Of a stretch of 10,516 nucleotides of DNA, positions 7,579-10,516 are shown one piece after another. This DNA is from Clostridiaceae bacterium (GTDB lineage: Bacteria; Bacillota_A; Clostridia; Clostridiales; Clostridiaceae): positions 1 through 10,516 of the forward strand of contig JAQSXU010000114.1 in NCBI GenBank assembly GCA_029256485.1, written 5' to 3'. A program made the translations under genes and the position numbers. Positions within the stretch are counted from its first letter, which is position 1. Each line of letters begins with the position of its first letter. Below the pieces are notes generated by a model, which worked only from the letters and a program-made list of their open reading frames with translations, made no database searches and had not been told where the DNA came from.

Positions 7579-8124
7579 CTAATAACTACTATCTATATTC
7601 CAGAAATATTTATTTATTTTTTCCATCTTATCGTGATTATTTGGCCTATCTTTCATAATCTCATATCTTTTTAAGGCTAATTCATTTACTTTTCCAATTT
7701 CACGTGCTGGGTTACCTCCTACTATTATTCCAGTAGGTATATCTTTTGTAACTACACTACCTGCCGCAATAATTACGTTTGACCCTATTTTTATATCATA
7801 CAAAATAATACTATTAGCTCCAATCATTACATTGTCTAATATTTCAATTTTACCCATATAAAAAAGATTTTCTTTTCTTACCTTATAAAATCGGGCATTA
7901 TTTAACATAGTCTGAATAACATCATGAGTGATAAATCTAACGTTTGCAGATATTTTAACATTATTTCCAATGGATACCAGATATGGTTCACTTGGAAGAA
8001 GGTTTGAATAATAGAATACATTTTCTCCAACGGAATGAAATATTTTATTTATTTTTAAAAAATCGCCTCTTTTTTTCCCTGGAGCTTTTAATAAAAATCT
8101 TAACAACAATAAAGATCTATTCAT
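7579..8124 (-). CDS. Sugar O-acyltransferase, left-handed beta-helix (hexapeptide repeat, CatB/WcaF type)
   Basis: A 181-residue trimeric acyltransferase, predicted to transfer an acetyl or similar group from the CoA ester to a hydroxyl of a repeat-unit sugar in the cytoplasm. Imperfect hexapeptide turns run through 48-63 (VSIGNNVKISANV) and again through 93-136 (IEILDNVMIGANSIIL, then IKIGSNVIIAAGSVVTKDIP), the core of the parallel beta-helix. FITHDV (64-69) supplies H67, the expected catalytic histidine of this class, and the 70-91 insertion forms the external loop. GGNPAREIG (136-144) is the usual end of the helix, after which a charged helical tail follows. Length and motifs fit a xenobiotic/serine acetyltransferase-like enzyme of polysaccharide loci. 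The nearest good ribosome site, AGAGGA, is 13 bases before the ATG, longer than usual, so translation may be weak. An in-frame TAA nine bases upstream excludes a much longer form. The acyl donor is inferred. Confidence 0.9.
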   Translation of the reverse strand: MNRSLLLLRFLLKAPGKKRGDFLKINKIFHSVGENVFYYSNLLPSEPYLVSIGNNVKISANVRFITHDVIQTMLNNARFYKVRKENLFYMGKIEILDNVMIGANSIILYDIKIGSNVIIAAGSVVTKDIPTGIIVGGNPAREIGKVNELALKRYEIMKDRPNNHDKMEKINKYFWNIDSSY

Positions 8125-8176
8125 GCTAATTTAATATTCCTCTCTTAATCTAAAAATTAGGTTGTAAACTATTCTT

Positions 8177-9259
8177 TTATGTTTTTAATATAATATCCAG
8201 TTCTCTCACCATTTTATTGATATTAAACTGCATGGCCTTAGAGCGGGCATTTTCTCTTATTGTTTCCCACTTTTGGGGGTGTTTTTTTACAATATAAAAT
8301 ACTTTCTCTATTTCATTAGCCAAATCTTGATAAAAAACGTTATCTACAATAAAACCATTTATATTATTATCAATAATTTCTGGAATTGCACCTTTTTTAA
8401 ATGCAATACAAGGTACACCTGAAGCCATAGCTTCAATTAGCGTAATACCAAATCCTTCTTCACATGTTGCAGGATGTACAAATACTGTTGCTTTCTTATG
8501 CCACTCTTGTATATTTCTTTGTATGCCAAAAAATCTTACTATATTACTCAAGCCTAAATCTATGCTTAATTGCTCAAGTTTTTCTCGTTCAGGGCCATCA
8601 CCAATTATAATACATTCAGTATTACACTTTAAAATTGCTATAGATTTTAATAAAAGATCCACACCTTTTTCCTTACTTAGCCTTCCTATGTATAAAATCG
8701 TATTTTGGGTCTGAATTAATTCTAAATTGTATTTATCAGTATCAATACCATTATATAACAAAGTTACTTTATTTTTTATTTTGGGATAAAACGAAATAAT
8801 ACTGTCAGCAACTGATTGTGAAATTGCAATAATTCTATTTGCTTGCAAATAAGTAGTTTTGAGAATAAACTTTCTTAAATTTAATAAAATTTTATTATTA
8901 TCGTTTAAACCTTCATCTATATTTCCATGAGTATAAATATAAAATTGTATACCTTGTTTTTTCTTTATCAAACAACAAGCACCCCATAAAATAGGTGATG
9001 CATGATGAACTACAATTTTATCAATCCTTTCGCTGTAACAAATTTTTTGCAGCATTATAATTAGTTTAAATATACTATACTTTTTTATATTATTTAAAAT
9101 TGATATTTTTGCCAGATCCCTTGCTAATTCATCAGCTATCTGCCCTCCGCTATGTACAAAGCAATAAATATTATTATGCTGTGAGTATAAAAAAATATCT
9201 TTATTTAATATTTCTATTCCACCCACTCCACCTGAAATAAGCAAATGCAGAATATTCAT
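8177..9259 (-). CDS. Glycosyltransferase family 4 (GT-B fold, GlcNAc/hexosyl type)
   Basis: A 360-residue retaining GT-B glycosyltransferase with unusually clear family marks. The N-terminus has the glycine-rich donor/acceptor loop SGGVGGIE (9-16). The inter-domain region gives ISQSVADSI (146-154) and LLYNGIDTDKY (167-177), a standard start for the second domain. The donor-binding domain reads YIGRLSKEKGVD (190-201), GDGPEREKLE (220-229), then CEEGFGITLIEAMASG (266-281), in which E268-x7-E276 is the EX7E motif, followed by GAIPEII (290-296). All expected catalytic and phosphate-binding residues (R193, K198, both glutamates) are present. GAGGA lies a few bases before the ATG; the gene starts 17 bases after the pyruvyl transferase homologue. 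It probably adds one of the central sugars of the repeat unit from a UDP- or GDP-sugar; which one cannot be told. Confidence 0.95.
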   Translation of the reverse strand: MNILHLLISGGVGGIEILNKDIFLYSQHNNIYCFVHSGGQIADELARDLAKISILNNIKKYSIFKLIIMLQKICYSERIDKIVVHHASPILWGACCLIKKKQGIQFYIYTHGNIDEGLNDNNKILLNLRKFILKTTYLQANRIIAISQSVADSIISFYPKIKNKVTLLYNGIDTDKYNLELIQTQNTILYIGRLSKEKGVDLLLKSIAILKCNTECIIIGDGPEREKLEQLSIDLGLSNIVRFFGIQRNIQEWHKKATVFVHPATCEEGFGITLIEAMASGVPCIAFKKGAIPEIIDNNINGFIVDNVFYQDLANEIEKVFYIVKKHPQKWETIRENARSKAMQFNINKMVRELDIILKT

Positions 9260-9276
9260 ATTATCCTCGTTTCCTT

Positions 9277-10395
9277 TTAAATTTTATCCAATTTTTGAAT
9301 TGTATTATCTAACCAATATAATGACTTATAGCGTTCAAATTCTAATTGTTCACGTACTTTTGAAAAATTTATTTCAGTTTGCAATAACGAAAAATCATCA
9401 TATGAAGTTATCATTCGATTTTCCAATCCAAACAATTCCAGAATGCTTAGATTCCTAGTTTCTGTTAACCCGGGACTAAAGTTAATAAATTGTGTTCCAA
9501 AATTTATTGCAAAAGCAGTTCCGTGAAATGAATCTGTAATTAATAGTTTTGCATTTTTAATATAAGATATAAAATTATCTAAATTGGGTAAAAGTACTAC
9601 CTTACCACCTCTAAAAATTTGGTGTAATGTAGGCGTAATGCGAATTAGAGGAAGATTCATCTTTTTAGCAGCGATTACAGCATATTTATTCATTCTTTTA
9701 TTACTATGTATTTGATAAATAAGTATATATTCTTTCTTTATATCCTTTTTAATCAATGAAGACCATTCACTATCATTTAATAATAATGTAGGATCTAGTA
9801 CTTGAACTGTCCTCGTAATTCCAATACTATCTATTATTTTTATAGCACTTTTTTCTCTCACCGAAATAGCTATATATTTTTCAAAATAGCTTTTATATAC
9901 AAATTCTAATTCTTTATCAATATTATCTTTTCCAAAGCTTCCTGCATAAGAAATACATTTATCACTCTTGTCTAAGAATTCAAAAAAATATGCCGCATCA
10001 AATTTGTCATTGCCAATTGGTCCCCATACTTGGTCACTTCCAGTGCAATAAAGATCTGCCTTAGGCTTGTCTTTCTTTAGTTGTTCAAGTGTTCTATATT
10101 TTTTGAAAGATAAATCCAAATAATGTTTCCTAAATATCTCAAATTTTCTTCCCATTATAAAATATTCAAACGTATGTAAACTCGTGTATATAAATTTTAC
10201 AAAACAGTTAGAACTCCATTTCGAAGATTTATCTATTGTTTTTCTTGATATTTTTTTATAATCCTCATCATAACGTATGTAATCAATTATCTCTACACTA
10301 TGTCCCAAATTCCGAAGTATTTTTTGAGAAGCATAAGTTTGCAGAATAGAACCATAATTCGTTATTGCATGTCGAGTAATAATGGCTATTTTCAT
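9277..10395 (-). CDS. Polysaccharide pyruvyl transferase family protein
   Basis: A 372-residue member of the CsaB/WcaK/PssM superfamily, whose known members transfer pyruvate from phosphoenolpyruvate to a sugar to make an acidic ketal; other members of this fold act differently, so pyruvylation is an inference. Seen in order: IAIITRH...NYGSILQTYA (3-22), the usual N-terminal 'N-Y-G-a-x-L-Q' signature; TGSDQVWG (118-125); SYAGSFG (149-155); SVREK (178-182); VLDPTLLL (199-206); and TDSFHGTAFAI (287-297), with the conserved S-F-H-G. Length is normal. The ATG at 10395 is preferred to the one 24 bases upstream (10419): AAGGAA lies nine bases before it, the upstream ATG has no ribosome site, and relatives begin directly with 'MKI'. 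It heads the visible chain of short-spaced genes. The negative charge it could add would give an acidic polymer. Confidence 0.9.
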   Translation of the reverse strand: MKIAIITRHAITNYGSILQTYASQKILRNLGHSVEIIDYIRYDEDYKKISRKTIDKSSKWSSNCFVKFIYTSLHTFEYFIMGRKFEIFRKHYLDLSFKKYRTLEQLKKDKPKADLYCTGSDQVWGPIGNDKFDAAYFFEFLDKSDKCISYAGSFGKDNIDKELEFVYKSYFEKYIAISVREKSAIKIIDSIGITRTVQVLDPTLLLNDSEWSSLIKKDIKKEYILIYQIHSNKRMNKYAVIAAKKMNLPLIRITPTLHQIFRGGKVVLLPNLDNFISYIKNAKLLITDSFHGTAFAINFGTQFINFSPGLTETRNLSILELFGLENRMITSYDDFSLLQTEINFSKVREQLEFERYKSLYWLDNTIQKLDKI

Positions 10396-10404
10396 ACCTT
10401 TTAT

Positions 10405-10410
10405 TTCCTT
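10405..10410 (-). promoter_or_regulatory. Ribosome binding site that sets the pyruvyl transferase start
   Basis: The minus strand reads AAGGAA, nine bases before the ATG at 10395. The alternative in-frame ATG at 10419 is preceded only by GATACAATCTT. The site would lie inside the coding sequence if the longer form were real, so the shorter protein is the better call. Confidence 0.6.
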
Positions 10411-10429
10411 CGTTTTCATAAGATTGTAT

Positions 10430-10516
10430 CTAATGTTTAAATATATACCTATTGCCCCTGATTACCTTCTGCCTAAACACCCACCACACAGGTACCCAAA
10501 TATACTTATGCATTGC
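10430..10516 (-). CDS. Possible C-terminal tail of an upstream gene (5' end outside window)
   Basis: Reading leftward from the right edge, one minus-strand frame stays open for 28 codons and ends at TAG (10432-10430), 34 bases before the preferred start of the pyruvyl transferase homologue. The spacing matches that of the other genes in the chain. The tail is tryptophan-rich and basic, with WVPVWWVFRQK then RYIFKH at the end, and its bases are more GC-rich than the neighbouring genes (a GTGTGGTGGGTG stretch). An open frame this short can occur by chance, and the residues match no family I recognise, so this is only a candidate. A glycosyltransferase or an iron-sulfur protein of the F420 hydrogenase beta-subunit type would be common neighbours of such a pyruvyl transferase, but the residues do not show either. 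Confidence 0.35.
   Translation of the reverse strand, partial: AMHKYIWVPVWWVFRQKVIRGNRYIFKH

Larger units (their letters stand above)
1710..10395 (-). other. Wzx/Wzy-dependent polysaccharide assembly gene cluster (predicted single transcription unit)
   Basis: Eight genes in the same direction, with gaps of 15 to 67 bases and no convincing terminator between them, encode four glycosyltransferases, an acyltransferase, a pyruvyl transferase homologue, a flippase and a polymerase. This is the serotype-specific middle of a capsule or exopolysaccharide locus. Known practice in such loci places regulators, tyrosine-kinase and chain-length genes and the initiating transferase upstream, which here is beyond the right edge; the nucleotide-sugar genes are also absent from the window. 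The whole block is strongly AT-rich compared with the ABC exporter gene on its downstream side. No promoter was found inside, so transcription probably starts outside the window. Confidence 0.8.

Noticed and set aside
8523..8714. 63-codon plus-strand open frame
   Set aside because: It lies opposite the most conserved part of the GT4 gene (GRLSKEKG to GDGPER) and is explained by that gene's codon use.
10420..10516. Promoter upstream of the pyruvyl transferase gene (TACAAT near 10424-10429)
   Set aside because: No -35 hexamer is found about 17 bases upstream, and the area may be coding for the end of an upstream gene.

Overview
The window looks like chromosomal DNA from a low-GC Bacillota, most likely a clostridial or Lachnospiraceae-type bacterium. 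This is inferred from very AT-rich coding sequence (for example 9 G/C in 60 bases at 2461-2520), strong purine-rich Shine-Dalgarno sites (AAGGAG, GGAAGG, AAGGAA) before most genes, and the style of the proteins. Nothing in the sequence fixes the genus.

Every supported gene is on the minus strand, so the region reads from right to left. In that order it holds: a possible gene tail running in from the right edge (10516-10430); a polysaccharide pyruvyl transferase family protein (10395-9277); a GT4 glycosyltransferase (9259-8177); a left-handed beta-helix acyltransferase (8124-7579); a GT2 glycosyltransferase with a GTG start (7556-6657); a Wzy-type polymerase (6633-5383); a GlfT2-like GT2 glycosyltransferase (5367-4447); a Wzx-type flippase (4379-2874); and a second GT4 glycosyltransferase (2846-1710). 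Last comes an ABC exporter, a fused membrane and ATPase protein, that starts at 1671 and runs off the left edge about 30 residues short of its usual end. Gaps between genes are 15 to 67 bases, none holds a convincing terminator or promoter, and no gene lies on the plus strand.

Together the middle eight genes form the assembly part of a Wzx/Wzy-dependent capsule or exopolysaccharide locus. The four glycosyltransferases would build a repeat unit on undecaprenyl phosphate at the inner face of the membrane. The acyltransferase and pyruvyl transferase homologue would decorate it, Wzx would flip it and Wzy would polymerise it. The initiating phosphoglycosyl transferase, chain-length and tyrosine-kinase genes, and nucleotide-sugar genes are not here and would be expected to the right (upstream).

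The ABC exporter differs from the rest: much of it is visibly more GC-rich (31 G/C in 60 bases at 1561-1620), so the boundary near 1.67-1.71 kb may be the edge of a variable, transferred polysaccharide cassette. I see no insertion sequence, CRISPR array, tRNA or rRNA, and no clear sign of an undescribed system. The most useful points are the cassette boundary, two start-codon corrections, and the likely sugar and decoration chemistry.
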